Positions 1 to 7,815 of a DNA stretch of 39,405 nucleotides are shown in pieces. Source of the DNA: Pseudoflavonifractor sp. MSJ-30. GTDB taxonomy: Bacteria > Bacillota > Clostridia > Oscillospirales > Oscillospiraceae. The stretch spans positions 1 through 39,405 of the forward strand of contig NZ_JAHLPU010000068.1 in assembly GCF_018918045.1 (NCBI RefSeq), in the 5' to 3' direction. The position numbers were made by a program, and so were the translations under genes. The notes under the pieces are model-generated. The model saw only the letters and a program-made list of their open reading frames with translations. It was not told the DNA's origin and searched no databases. Each line of letters begins with the position of its first letter. Within the stretch, counting starts at the first letter, position 1.

Positions 1-129
1 GGAAAAGATTTCCCGTGAGAGCCGCCTACACGCCTCCATTCCGCTCTCACGGGATGGCAGGCAACCGTCTTTTACCGCGCACCGTCTACAAGGAGGACAA
101 AACTCAACCGTGGACGGTGGATTTCCACG
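1..129 (-). promoter_or_regulatory. Probable structured leader RNA with attenuator-like hairpin
   Basis: The transcript from the promoter at 136-163 contains a perfect 11-bp stem (arms 12-22 and 43-53, 20-nt loop), followed on the minus strand by a short T-containing run at the edge. Upstream of the stem is an unpaired-looking stretch with GTAGACGG and AAAAGACGG. Layout and size recall a regulated leader such as a ribosomal-protein or T-box-type attenuator, or a small RNA ending in a terminator. I could not match it confidently to a known RNA family, and no ORF starts before the edge. Confidence 0.35.
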
Positions 130-135
130 CTGTCT

Positions 136-163
136 ATTATACAGGTGATCGCTCGAATGTCAA
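136..163 (-). promoter_or_regulatory. Strong consensus promoter reading leftward
   Basis: On the minus strand this reads TTGACA, 16 bp, TATAAT, both hexamers perfect. The -35 begins 17 bp beyond the stop of the truncated phosphatase gene. Transcription should start near 129 and run off the left edge, so the gene it serves lies outside the window. A perfect promoter with a leader of at least 129 nt suggests a highly expressed gene or a stable RNA. Confidence 0.75.
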
Positions 164-179
164 ACAAATTTGCGAGCCC

Positions 180-554
180 TCATTCCGCGTCCATGTACCG
201 GATCCCGCGCAGGGCCGCTGTCATTCTCTTCCCGGCATCATTCAGCGATTCGCCGTTTTTGTAGGCATGATCCGCGTACTGTATGCCCCAGAAAGCCGCG
301 TCCAGCGTTTGCGGATCCCCCAGCTCCCGTTCCCGGAGCCGGTCATCTGTCATCGCGCCTTCACGCAGCTCCCGGGCAGTGTACCGGGCTCTCCTGTACG
401 GCGAGGTGTAAACCGCGTCAACGGTACGAAAAACATCCCGCCGGAACAGCTCCCGCGCCTTTTCATACCCCCGTTCGGACAGCGGCAGCATGGCTGTCGG
501 CACTATCCTGTCCCTGATGGGTTCGGAATGTCTGATCAATAGGATCGTTTTCAT
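180..554 (-). pseudogene. C-terminally truncated histidine phosphatase family protein
   Basis: Residues 1-9 (MKTILLIRH) carry the RH motif with the phospho-accepting histidine of the phosphoglycerate mutase-like superfamily, followed by the expected LSERGYEKA and YTSPYRRARYTA segments. The frame stops after 124 residues, whereas family members usually have about 170-200. The distal region with the second catalytic histidine (an SHG-like motif) is absent, and I see no continuation in another frame: a strong promoter begins right after the stop. The start is put at the ATG at 554, preceded by GGTGAGG; a GTG at 569 is possible. It lies 34 bp after the ATPase gene and probably shares its transcript. 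It is likely inactive as a phosphatase, so a decayed gene is the best reading. Confidence 0.65.
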
Positions 555-588
555 TTGCTGTTGCCTCACCGGCCTTTCATACGGAAAA

Positions 589-1887
589 TTATATTCTGGC
601 GATCTGATCTATGGCATACAGCGGCAGATTCACAAGCCAGTCTTCCTTTTTGTAATCTGCCATAGAGGTGCGGATAGAAATCTCAGGAGAAAATTTCTCC
701 CGATAAGTCCTCAGACTTTTTGCTTTCAGGTTTGTTTCCGCCTTGACTTCAACCGGAATGATCCGCTCACCCGTATCCACAATAAAGTCCACTTCGCAGG
801 AGCCTCTGTCATTGGTATAATAATAGACATCCAGATCCTCTATGGTTTGCAGCTGCTGGCAGACATACTGTTCCGTCAGCGCGCCCTTGAATTCCACAAA
901 AAGGTCGTTTCCATCAAGCAAGGTGCGCTGGCGCAGTCCGGTCATACAGCCAAGGAGGCCAACATCCAGCACAAACAGTTTGAACGCTTTCAGGTCCTCG
1001 TAGGCCCGTAGGGGGATTCCCGCCGCGTTGACCCGGCTGACCTTATGCACAAGGCCGCAGTCGCTGAGCCAAAGGATGGCAGTTTCATAGTCTTTTGCGC
1101 GGCCGCCTTCCCGGACAAGGCCGTAGATAAACTTCTTGTTTTCCTTTGCCAGCTGGGAGGGTATGCTGTTCCACAGCATCCGCAGCCTCGGCACGATCTC
1201 GTTTGGCGCATGCTTGGAAAAGTCCTGCTCATAGGCCGCAAGGATCCGCTTCTGAATTTCACGGACCTCATTAAAGTCCTTGCTTTCCGCAAAGCACGCC
1301 ACCGCTTCCGGCATGCCGCCGACAAAGTAATAGTACCTCAACGCATCGATATATGTTTGCTTAAAGCTCGTGATCATCTGGAAATCCTGCTTATCCAGCA
1401 ATTCAGCAAACTGCTCCTGCCCAGTGGCCATCAGGAATTCCCGAAAGGACAGCGGATAGAGCTTCAGAAAATCTACTTTGCCCACAGGAAAAGACGTACC
1501 CTGATGCAAGGCGATCCCAAGCAGGGAACCCGCGCACACAATATGATACTGCGGTGCGTTTTCATAAAAGTATTTCAAAGAGGCCAGCGCCCTCGGGACC
1601 TCCTGGACTTCATCAAATATCAGCAGAGAGCTCTCCGGGTCAATTTTATGCCCTACATACAACTCCAGCCCCAGGATCAGGCGATCTGTATTCAAGTCCG
1701 AGGCAAACAGCTCCGCCATTCTGGAGTTGGCATCAAAGTTGATATACACGGTATCCGCATAGGCCTGTCTGCCGAACTCCTTCATCAGCCAGGTTTTGCC
1801 GACCTGCCGGGCACCTTCAATAATCAAGGGTTTCCGACGCTTGCCTTGCTTCCAGTTTAACAGCTTTTCCATGGCAATTCGATACAT
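589..1887 (-). CDS. AAA-family ATPase with C-terminal DUF4143 domain
   Basis: A 432-residue protein of the common prokaryotic AAA_14/DUF4143 family. The P-loop GARQVGKT lies near residue 27 and the Walker B LLIFDEVQ near residue 90, followed by an AGSLLG sensor-like segment. The C-terminal part has VDFIVDTGERIIPVEVK, the D...ExK pattern of a PD-(D/E)XK-like fold that gives the family its nuclease-like annotation. Its cellular role is not established. The start is the ATG at 1887, 7 nt after GGAGG, in preference to the GTG at 1893 that overlaps this site. The promoter overlaps a long palindrome, suggesting autoregulation or a DNA-binding partner. Such genes are often mobile between genomes. 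Confidence 0.88.
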   Translation of the reverse strand: MYRIAMEKLLNWKQGKRRKPLIIEGARQVGKTWLMKEFGRQAYADTVYINFDANSRMAELFASDLNTDRLILGLELYVGHKIDPESSLLIFDEVQEVPRALASLKYFYENAPQYHIVCAGSLLGIALHQGTSFPVGKVDFLKLYPLSFREFLMATGQEQFAELLDKQDFQMITSFKQTYIDALRYYYFVGGMPEAVACFAESKDFNEVREIQKRILAAYEQDFSKHAPNEIVPRLRMLWNSIPSQLAKENKKFIYGLVREGGRAKDYETAILWLSDCGLVHKVSRVNAAGIPLRAYEDLKAFKLFVLDVGLLGCMTGLRQRTLLDGNDLFVEFKGALTEQYVCQQLQTIEDLDVYYYTNDRGSCEVDFIVDTGERIIPVEVKAETNLKAKSLRTYREKFSPEISIRTSMADYKKEDWLVNLPLYAIDQIARI

Positions 1888-1918
1888 AAGCACACCTCCG
1901 TTACCATTGTCTCTCTAT

Positions 1919-1966
1919 ACTATAACATCATACCGCAAAAATTACAACGAATTTTTGCGGTATGAT
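1919..1966 (-). promoter_or_regulatory. ATPase promoter overlapping a 17-bp-arm palindrome
   Basis: The minus strand shows TTGTAA (1942-1947), a 17-bp spacer and TATAGT (1919-1924). A perfect inverted repeat has arms 1927-1943 and 1950-1966 around a 6-nt loop and covers the spacer and -35, as expected for a repressor operator. It could also act as a hairpin or a target site, since the arms contain CCGCAAAAATT and lack a U tract for leftward termination. Confidence 0.6.
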
Positions 1967-2020
1967 TACATTTTTTACGCTGAATAATTGCCTAATGCAG
2001 CAGCTCTTCCCCACAGATAC

Positions 2021-2070
2021 AAAAGCCGCCGTTGGGCATCCCTCCTGACAGGAGGAGCCCAACGGCGGCT
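2021..2070 (-). terminator. Rho-independent terminator of pnp
   Basis: A long GC-rich stem has arms 2024-2037 and 2057-2070, with a further CTCC/GGAG helix in the loop. On the minus strand it is followed by TTTTG. It lies 17 bp after the pnp stop. Confidence 0.85.
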
Positions 2071-2086
2071 GTATTGTTATTGCGGC

Positions 2087-4207
2087 TTACTTGCCTTCCA
2101 TTTCCTTCAGGGCGTCCTTGCGGCTGAAGTTGGCGCGGCCCTTTTCGTCGAAACCCATGAACTTGACCCAGGTCATGTCGCCCAGATTCAGCACGTCCTC
2201 GACCTTTTCCACACGGCGGTTTTCCAGCTTGGAAATGTGAACCATGCCGTCGTGGCCCGGGGCGATCTCAACGAAAGCACCGATGGGCAGGATGCGGACC
2301 ACCTTGCCGTAGTAGAGCTTGCCCACCTCGGGAACGAAGCAGATGTCGTCTACCATCTTCTTGGCGGCGTAGGCGGCGGCAGCGTCCACGGCGGAGATGA
2401 AGACGGAGCCGTCGTCATCGATGTCCACCTTGGCGCCGGTGTCGGCGCAGATCTTCTGGATGGTCTTTCCGCCGGAGCCGATGACTTCCCGGATCTTGTC
2501 CACGGGGATCTTCAGGCTCAGCATCTTGGGAGCATACTCGGAAACCTCGGCACGGGGCGCGGGGATGCAGGGGAGCATGATCTCATTGAGGATCTCCAGA
2601 CGGGCCTTCCGGCAGCGTTCCAGAGCGTCGGCAATGATCTCCATGGTGAGCCCACGGTTCTTCAGGTCCATCTGAATGGCGGTAATGCCCTCGGTGGTAC
2701 CGGCCACCTTGAAGTCCATTTCGCCGTGGAAGTCTTCCACGCCCTGAATGTCGGTAAAGGTTCTCCATTCGCCGGTCTCCTGGTCGGAGATCAGGCCGCA
2801 GGAAATACCGGCCACAGGCCGCTTGATGGGCACACCGGCATCCATCAGGGCCAGAGTAGAGCCGCAGATGGAGCCCTGAGAGGTGGAGCCGTTGGAGGAC
2901 AGCACCTCGGAAACCACCCGGATGGCATAGGGGAACTCCTCCACGCTGGGAATCACAGGCAGCAGGGCCTTTTCAGCCAGAGCGCCGTGGCCGATCTCCC
3001 GGCGGGAGGTGGAACGGGCGGCACGGGCCTCGCCGGTGGAGTAGGCGGGGAAGTTATAGTGGTGGATATAACGCTTGGTGTCCTCGGGGTAGATGGTGTC
3101 CAGCTTCTGGGCGGCGGACAGGGTATTCAGGGTGCAGACGGACAGCACCTGCGTCTGGCCACGGGTGAACAGGCCGCTGCCGTGGACTCTGGGCAGCACA
3201 CCAACCTCGGCATCCAGGGGACGAATTTCGTCCATGCCGCGGCCGTCTACACGCTTGCCCTGGAGCAGCCACTTCTTGACGACCTTCTTCTGCATCTTGT
3301 ACAGGCACACCTCAATATGGGTATCGAAGTCCTCGTACTTGTCGGCAAACTTCTCGGCAAAGTCCAGCCGGGCGGCGGTGAGCCGCTCCTCCCGGACATT
3401 CTTGTCGGGGGTATCCAGAGCGTACTCGATCTGGTCCAGGCCGTAGTTCATCAGGTCGTCCAGCAGCTCATGGTTGACGGCAGCCTTTTCAAAGGTGAAC
3501 TTGGGCTTGCCGATCTCGGCCACGATGCCATTGATGAACTTCACGATCTCCATGTTGGTCTCGTGGGCAATGCGGATAGCCTCCAGCACCACGCCCTCGG
3601 GGGCCTCATTGGCCTCAGTCTCGATCATGACCACCTTTTCGAAGGTGGAGGAAATGCAGACGAAGCAGTCGCAGGCATTGCGCTGATCCGCGGAGGGGTT
3701 GATGATATACTCGCCGTTCAGGTGGCACACATTGGTGGTGGCCACAGGTCCGTTCCAGGGCACATCGGAGGAAGCGATGGCGATGGAAGCGCCCAGAGAG
3801 GCCACGATCTCCACGGGGTTGTCGTAGTCGTTGGCCAGAACGGTGCAGGTCACAACGGTGTCGTTGCGCAGCTCCTCGTCGAAGAGGGGACGCATGGGCC
3901 GGTCAATGATCCGGCTGTTGAGGATGCCCCGCTCAGAGGGCTTGCCCTCCCGGCGGTTGAAGGAGCCGGGGATCCGGCCTACGGAGTACATACGCTCCTC
4001 AAACTCGATGGTCAGAGGAAAGTAGTCAATACCGGCCTTGGGGATGGGGTTGGAAGTGCAGGTCGTCAGCACCACGGTGTCGCCATAGCGGCAGATGCAC
4101 TCGGCATTGGCCAGCTCAGCCACCTTACCGGTCTCCACGGTAAAGGGACGGCCGCCGATTTCCATTTCGTACACCTTGTGGTTGGGGAACTGCTTGTGAG
4201 TAATCAT
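2087..4207 (-). CDS. pnp: Polyribonucleotide nucleotidyltransferase (PNPase)
   Basis: A full-length 706-residue 3'-5' phosphorolytic exoribonuclease that degrades mRNA to nucleoside diphosphates. It has two RNase PH domains (about 10-145 and 320-550) joined by a helical linker, then a KH domain (IREVIGSGGKTI, near 570) and an S1 domain (GKVVRILPIGAFVEI to the C terminus). The RNA-binding GRIPGSFNRREGKP is present in the first core, and the metal-binding Asp pair (EMDFK, QMDLK) in the second. The start is set by AGGAGG spaced 8 nt from ATG. It follows rpsO in the classic order, but a terminator and a palindromic repeat lie between them. No separate promoter is evident, so expression may depend on read-through or RNA processing. 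Confidence 0.98.
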   Translation of the reverse strand: MITHKQFPNHKVYEMEIGGRPFTVETGKVAELANAECICRYGDTVVLTTCTSNPIPKAGIDYFPLTIEFEERMYSVGRIPGSFNRREGKPSERGILNSRIIDRPMRPLFDEELRNDTVVTCTVLANDYDNPVEIVASLGASIAIASSDVPWNGPVATTNVCHLNGEYIINPSADQRNACDCFVCISSTFEKVVMIETEANEAPEGVVLEAIRIAHETNMEIVKFINGIVAEIGKPKFTFEKAAVNHELLDDLMNYGLDQIEYALDTPDKNVREERLTAARLDFAEKFADKYEDFDTHIEVCLYKMQKKVVKKWLLQGKRVDGRGMDEIRPLDAEVGVLPRVHGSGLFTRGQTQVLSVCTLNTLSAAQKLDTIYPEDTKRYIHHYNFPAYSTGEARAARSTSRREIGHGALAEKALLPVIPSVEEFPYAIRVVSEVLSSNGSTSQGSICGSTLALMDAGVPIKRPVAGISCGLISDQETGEWRTFTDIQGVEDFHGEMDFKVAGTTEGITAIQMDLKNRGLTMEIIADALERCRKARLEILNEIMLPCIPAPRAEVSEYAPKMLSLKIPVDKIREVIGSGGKTIQKICADTGAKVDIDDDGSVFISAVDAAAAYAAKKMVDDICFVPEVGKLYYGKVVRILPIGAFVEIAPGHDGMVHISKLENRRVEKVEDVLNLGDMTWVKFMGFDEKGRANFSRKDALKEMEGK

Positions 4208-4278
4208 TGGTGAACCTCCTGTTGTGATTTTTTATTTTCTCGGGAGGTTTAGCACTTGAAACTGGTGGGATAACATTC

Positions 4279-4388
4279 TGTCATTGCGAACCAGCGCGCA
4301 CGCTGGTGTGGCAATCCCCCCCGTTAAACGCACAATCTGAAAACCCGGGGGATTGCCACGGCAGTGTGCGCACTGCCTCGCAATGACA
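4279..4388. repeat. Dispersed palindromic repeat, family A copy 1
   Basis: Bounded by an 11-bp perfect terminal inverted repeat, TGTCATTGCGA (4279-4289) and TCGCAATGACA (4378-4388). Internal palindromes are CCAGCG/CGCTGG and GGCAGTG/CACTGCC, plus a GGCAATCCCCC/GGGGGATTGCC pair, so the whole 110 bp can fold on itself. There is no ORF. A related 161-bp copy lies at 39233-39393. It resembles MITE- or REP-like intergenic elements and here sits in the rpsO-pnp intercistronic region. Confidence 0.85.
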
Positions 4389-4458
4389 CCGGTTGGGGGA
4401 AGGTTTGAAAACCCATCACTTTCAAACGCTAAAGGGACTCCCGAAAATTTGAGATGTG

Positions 4459-4486
4459 AAAAAGGGGCGACGGATTCCGTCGCCCC
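4459..4486 (-). terminator. Terminator directly after rpsO
   Basis: A perfect 10-bp stem GGGGCGACGG/CCGTCGCCCC (4464-4473 and 4477-4486) with a 3-nt loop, followed on the minus strand by TTTTTC. It starts 8 bp after the rpsO stop and would limit transcription into pnp. Confidence 0.85.
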
Positions 4487-4494
4487 GGGGAATA

Positions 4495-4761
4495 TTACTT
4501 ACGGATACCCAGCTTGGCGATCAGAGCACGGTAGCGGTTGATGTCCTTCTTTGCCAGATAGTCCAGCATCTTGCGGCGCTTACCAACCATCATCAGCAGA
4601 CCACGGCGGGAGTGGTTGTCATGCTTGTGCACGCGCAGGTGATCGGTCAGCTCGTTGATGCGGGCGGTCAGGATGGCGATCTGAACCTCGGGAGAACCGG
4701 TGTCGCCCTCGTGGGTAGCGTTGTCCAGGATAACCTGGGTCTTCTTTTCCTTCTGGATCAT
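4495..4761 (-). CDS. rpsO: 30S ribosomal protein S15
   Basis: An 88-residue small-subunit protein that binds 16S rRNA directly. Recognisable S15 segments are [35 protein letters not shown] and [17 protein letters not shown], with the usual basic C terminus. The start is the ATG at 4761, 8 nt after AGGTGG, giving the family's normal length; a GTG at 4773 would overlap the ribosome binding site. It has its own promoter at 4883-4911 and a leader of about 115 nt that can form long-range pairs, consistent with S15 autoregulation known in other bacteria. Confidence 0.97.
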   Translation of the reverse strand: MIQKEKKTQVILDNATHEGDTGSPEVQIAILTARINELTDHLRVHKHDNHSRRGLLMMVGKRRKMLDYLAKKDINRYRALIAKLGIRK

Positions 4762-4882
4762 TGTGTTTTCCACCTTTTTATTGTATTTTCTCAGGGGCTA
4801 AGTATGGGGTCTGGTGAAATACCCGTAGGTTTTCTCCCGCAACTGAGCCCGGGGAATATGCCGACCCATAGTCAGCAGTCGC

Positions 4883-4911
4883 ATTGTATCACAAGTATTT
4901 CCAAAAGTAAA
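4883..4911 (-). promoter_or_regulatory. rpsO promoter
   Basis: Minus strand TTTACT, 17 bp, TACAAT, with TGTGA just before the -10. Transcription should start near 4876. In the leader, TATGGGTC just after the start can pair with GACCCCATA about 70 nt downstream, and GGGCTCAG with a later CTTAGCCC/CTGAG segment: a possible pseudoknot-like S15 binding site. The structure is inferred by eye. Confidence 0.6.
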
Positions 4912-4964
4912 GAGTTTCTTTCGCGCAATGCTATTTTTGTGCGTTACACGCCCCACTCTTTTGC

Positions 4965-4993
4965 TTGCAATTTGTCAAATCCTGTGCTATGCT
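4965..4993 (+). promoter_or_regulatory. Promoter of toxin-like peptide 1
   Basis: Plus strand TTGCAA, 17 bp, TATGCT. It is back to back with the rpsO promoter and gives a leader of about 90 nt before the small ORF at 5092. In that leader the run GCCCCC (from about 5061) can pair with the GGGGG of the ribosome binding site just before 5086, which would mask translation initiation. Confidence 0.6.
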
Positions 4994-5091
4994 GTCTGCG
5001 GTGCTACCAGTACCCCGGTAGGCGGTTCCCTCGGATCTTTTTTCGGGGGTGATACTTCTTGCCCCCAATCGAAAGAGAGGGGGTGACAGGC

Positions 5092-5184
5092 ATGGACGTT
5101 ACATGGGAAGGAATTTTTCAATTCTGCATGGTCATTATTGCTGTCATTACCCTGGTTCGCCAGGATAACAACAAGAAGAGATAA
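5092..5184 (+). CDS. Putative type I toxin, 30-residue holin-like membrane peptide
   Basis: The peptide has one hydrophobic segment (GIFQFCMVIIAVITLV, residues 7-22) and ends in the polar, basic RQDNNKKR, like the small holin-like toxins (TxpA/Fst-like) of Firmicutes. The ribosome binding site GAGAGGGGGTG is strong, with ATG at 5092. The last codons lie inside a perfect 12-bp hairpin (5176-5187/5205-5216), so the hairpin is part of both the mRNA end and the converging antisense RNA. A second hairpin with TTT follows (5230-5257). Family membership is judged from size, topology and architecture rather than from a specific homologue. Toxicity is inference. Confidence 0.65.
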   Translation: MDVTWEGIFQFCMVIIAVITLVRQDNNKKR

Positions 5185-5259
5185 TCGCCAGCTCTCCAAA
5201 GTTACGATTATCTCTTCGTGACATATACAGGGAGCCGACCTACTGGCAGCACCCTTTGT
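5165..5259 (-). ncRNA. Putative antisense RNA (type I antitoxin) 1
   Basis: A promoter at 5266-5294 fires leftward into the 3' end of the toxin-like mRNA. The transcript would start near 5259, form a 5' stem over 5230-5254, and end at the 5176-5216 hairpin followed by CTTGTTGTTAT. It would be about 95 nt and complementary to the last codons and 3' UTR of the peptide mRNA, the arrangement of the TxpA/RatA pair in Bacillus subtilis. Confidence 0.6.
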
Positions 5260-5265
5260 ATCTAC

Positions 5266-5294
5266 AGTATACCCCAGTTTTATTTTTTTGTCAA
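5266..5294 (-). promoter_or_regulatory. Antisense RNA promoter 1
   Basis: Minus strand TTGACA (5289-5294), 17-bp spacer, TATACT (5266-5271): near-perfect and stronger than the toxin promoter. The -35 ends an 8-bp inverted repeat TCAACTGC/GCAGTTGA. Between it and the degV remnant (5295-5437) I see no further gene. Confidence 0.75.
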
Positions 5295-5437
5295 CTGCTT
5301 CGCTGCTTTGCGGGGCAGTTGATTCTCTTATAACCGGAACATTGCGGATTTGTTGTGCAGCCCCGCCTGTGACCTCATGGGAAGTGACATCCGGGATGGT
5401 CCCGCCATGGATTTACAGGGGGTGGGACGGTCGAGTT

Positions 5438-6311
5438 TCATTTTGCCTCCCCCTCCGTCAGAATATCCCGTGCGATGCCGACGCCCAGAGCGCCGTAGCC
5501 CACATGGCAGCAGACGCTGATGGGCAGAGGGTCCAGACCGATCTCATATTCCGGGAAGGCCTCCCGCAGAGCAGCCTGCCAGTTTTCTCCCGCCTGCCGG
5601 TCCCCGGCATAGGCGGCCCGGATGAAAAGACGCTCTCCCTCCAGACGCCGGCTGTCCTCCCGCAAGCCCTCGATCATGGCCTGCATGGCGGAGCGCATGC
5701 CCCTTACCTTCCGGTAGGCGTCCAGCTTTCCGCTCCGGATGCACAGCACGGGCTTGATGCTCAGCATACTGCCCAGAGCCGCCCCCGCCGCCGTCACCCG
5801 GCCGCTCTTTTTCAGCAGATCCAGGGTGTTGACCGCAATGAAGATATCAGAGTTTCCCCCGTCCTGTTCCAGATATTCCCGGATTTCCGCCCCGGTTTTT
5901 CCCTGCCGGGCCAGAAAGGCTCCGTCCAGAGCCGCCTGCCGCTGGGTAACGGAGATCCGGCGGGTATCCGCCACCAGAACCCGGCCGTCATAGTCGCCCG
6001 ACAGCATGGCGGCGGTCTGGTAGCCGCCGGAGAGTCCCCGCGGACATGGGGATATAGACCACCTGGTCACAGTCTTCCAGCAGCCGCTCCCAGCAGTCCG
6101 TCAGTGCCCCGGGGGCTGGCTGGGACGTGGAAACCTCCGCTCCGGAACCCAGGCAGGAGAAGATCTCCGCCTGGGTAATGGTGTCATATTCAAAATAGCA
6201 CGCCCCGGCCAGATTGACAGGCATGGGGATCAGATCGATTCCCAGCCCCGCCGCCTCTTCCGGGCGCAGGCCGCTGTTGGTATCCGTGACTATGGCTGTT
6301 TGTTTGCGCAT
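5438..6311 (-). pseudogene. DegV family fatty acid-binding protein, single-base frameshift
   Basis: The N-terminal 90 residues (MRKQTAIVTDTNSGL..., with STSQPAPG, the lipid-binding TSQP region) and the remainder (LSGGYQTAAMLSG to the C terminus) lie in different frames. They join if one G is removed from the GGGG run read on the minus strand (CCCC at 6036-6039), giving a normal SAGLSGGY junction and a normal length near 290. DegV (FakB) proteins bind fatty acids and present them to FakA kinase for membrane lipid synthesis. A homopolymer length error in sequencing, a phase-variable tract or a true mutation would all look the same. The start at 6311 follows AGGAG. Confidence 0.85.
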
Positions 6312-6341
6312 GGGTTGTTCTCCTATCTGTCAGGGCGGCTG

Positions 6342-6373
6342 AAAAACGGGCCGTCCGGGGTATGGGACGGTCC
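6342..6373 (-). terminator. Terminator after the radical SAM gene
   Basis: On the minus strand GGACCGTCCC pairs with GGACGGCCC around a short loop, followed by GTTTTTC. It lies between the radical SAM stop and the degV start, so degV expression would need read-through or an unseen promoter. Confidence 0.7.
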
Positions 6374-6402
6374 GTTGGAGCGATCAAAACCGGGCTTGAA
6401 GA

Positions 6403-7815
6403 TCAGTTCCTGGGCTTCCAGTCCTTGTAGTTTTCGTAGTTGTGTACGGGATGCTTTTCCTCCGCCCAGAGCTTTTCGGCACAGGGCTTCCAGTTCTCGG
6501 CGTATTCCCGGCACTTGCCGCACAGATGCTCGGCAGACTCCGGGGATTGCAGGTCCGTGGACTTGGCACCGGTCTGGGCCACCATCTTCTGCAAAATTTC
6601 CGGGTTTTCCAGCATGGGGCAGGGCCGCAGGTGGTTTTCGTTGAAGGGCTGGTTGTCCCGGTAGGCCATGAACAGGGGGCTCTTGAGGATTTCCAGCAGG
6701 GTGTGGGTGCGGATATTGGCATTGGAGTAGTGGATGAACACACAGGGCTCCGCGTCGCCGTTGGCGTTGATGTGGAAGTAGTTCCGGCCACCGGCAATGC
6801 AGCCGCCTACAAACTCGCCATCGTTCTGGAAGTCCATGGTGAACAGGCCCTCGCCGTCCTGGAGCTTCCGGATCTGACGGATGCGGTCTTTCAAATACAT
6901 CCGCTGCTCCGGGGTGGGCAGCAGATCCACGGAAGCCTCATTGCCCACGGGCATATAGTGGAAGTACATGGCGTAGCGGCAGCCCTTGTCTACCATGAGC
7001 TTTACAAACTCCGGGCTGGTGACGGACATGCAGTTCTTGGAGGTGTAGCAGATGGAGGTGCCGAAAATCAGGCCGTTGGCTTTCAGCAAATCCATGGCGT
7101 GCATGACCTTGCCGTAAACGCCCTGGCCCCGGCGCAGGTCGTTGACCTCCGGGTCGCCCTCCAGAGAGATGGCAAGCATCAGGTTGCCCACCCGCTTCAT
7201 GTCGGCGCAGAAGGCCTCGTCTACCAGAGTACCGTTGGTGAAGGCCAGAAACTGGCAGTCGTTAAACTCCTGGCACAGCCGGATGACATCCTTTTTCCGC
7301 ACCAGAGGTTCGCCGCCGGTGAACATATAGAAGTAGACGCCCAGATCCCGGCCCTGCCGAACCACGCCGGCAAGCTCTTCATAGGTCAGGTTCAGCTTGT
7401 TGCCGTACTCCGCGGCCCAGCAGCCGGTGCAGTGCAGGTTGCAGGCGGAGGTGGGGTCCATGAGGATCAGCCAGGGAATGTTGCACTGGTGTACTTCCCG
7501 CATTTTGCGGATGGTCATGGTGCCGTTCAGCATGGCCTCAAAGCCGAAGTTCAGCACAGTGGTCCGCAGTACATTGTGGTCCACCTCATCCAGCGCCCGG
7601 TTGATATAGCGGCTCAGGGCACTGTTTTCGTCTTTGATCAGATTCCGGTAGGCGTCTCCATTGACCTGGATGCTGCTTCCGGCAACATACTTTTCCATCA
7701 GGTCGATGAGCTTCAGCAGTTCCGTCTCCCGGTCTCCCCGGCTCACCTTTTTCAGGGTCTGGTCAATGCCGATGCCCGCGGCGGTTCTGGCCGCGATGTG
7801 CGTCAAACTTCCCAT
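6403..7815 (-). CDS. Radical SAM protein with SPASM-like C terminus, function unknown
   Basis: This 470-residue protein has the CxxxCxxC cluster motif CNLHCTGC (C125, C129, C132) that ligates the SAM-binding 4Fe-4S cluster, followed by the GGEP motif (FTGGEPL). About 110 residues precede the core and are probably helical. The C-terminal half has further cysteines (GGCIAGG, EPC, RPCP, CGKC) and an INANGDAEPC segment like the SPASM regions that bind auxiliary clusters. The substrate is not evident, and no precursor peptide gene is adjacent. The start follows AGGAGG and overlaps the end of the DUF308 gene by 13 bp, so the two are translationally linked. Confidence 0.9.
   Translation of the reverse strand: MGSLTHIAARTAAGIGIDQTLKKVSRGDRETELLKLIDLMEKYVAGSSIQVNGDAYRNLIKDENSALSRYINRALDEVDHNVLRTTVLNFGFEAMLNGTMTIRKMREVHQCNIPWLILMDPTSACNLHCTGCWAAEYGNKLNLTYEELAGVVRQGRDLGVYFYMFTGGEPLVRKKDVIRLCQEFNDCQFLAFTNGTLVDEAFCADMKRVGNLMLAISLEGDPEVNDLRRGQGVYGKVMHAMDLLKANGLIFGTSICYTSKNCMSVTSPEFVKLMVDKGCRYAMYFHYMPVGNEASVDLLPTPEQRMYLKDRIRQIRKLQDGEGLFTMDFQNDGEFVGGCIAGGRNYFHINANGDAEPCVFIHYSNANIRTHTLLEILKSPLFMAYRDNQPFNENHLRPCPMLENPEILQKMVAQTGAKSTDLQSPESAEHLCGKCREYAENWKPCAEKLWAEEKHPVHNYENYKDWKPRN

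Noticed and set aside
1-129. Ribosomal L10-type leader
   Set aside because: GTAGACGG and a downstream hairpin recall L10 leaders, but the conserved CCTACCGAGG-type element is not found, so the family is not assigned.
1988-4213. 741-codon open frame on the plus strand over pnp
   Set aside because: It is the antisense shadow of pnp, whose motifs are unambiguous on the minus strand; it lacks a ribosome site and has a low-complexity Gly/His/Val-rich product.
5438-6311. Programmed ribosomal frameshift in degV
   Set aside because: There is no slippery heptamer, stop-proximal Shine-Dalgarno or downstream structure, and DegV is not known to need frameshifting.
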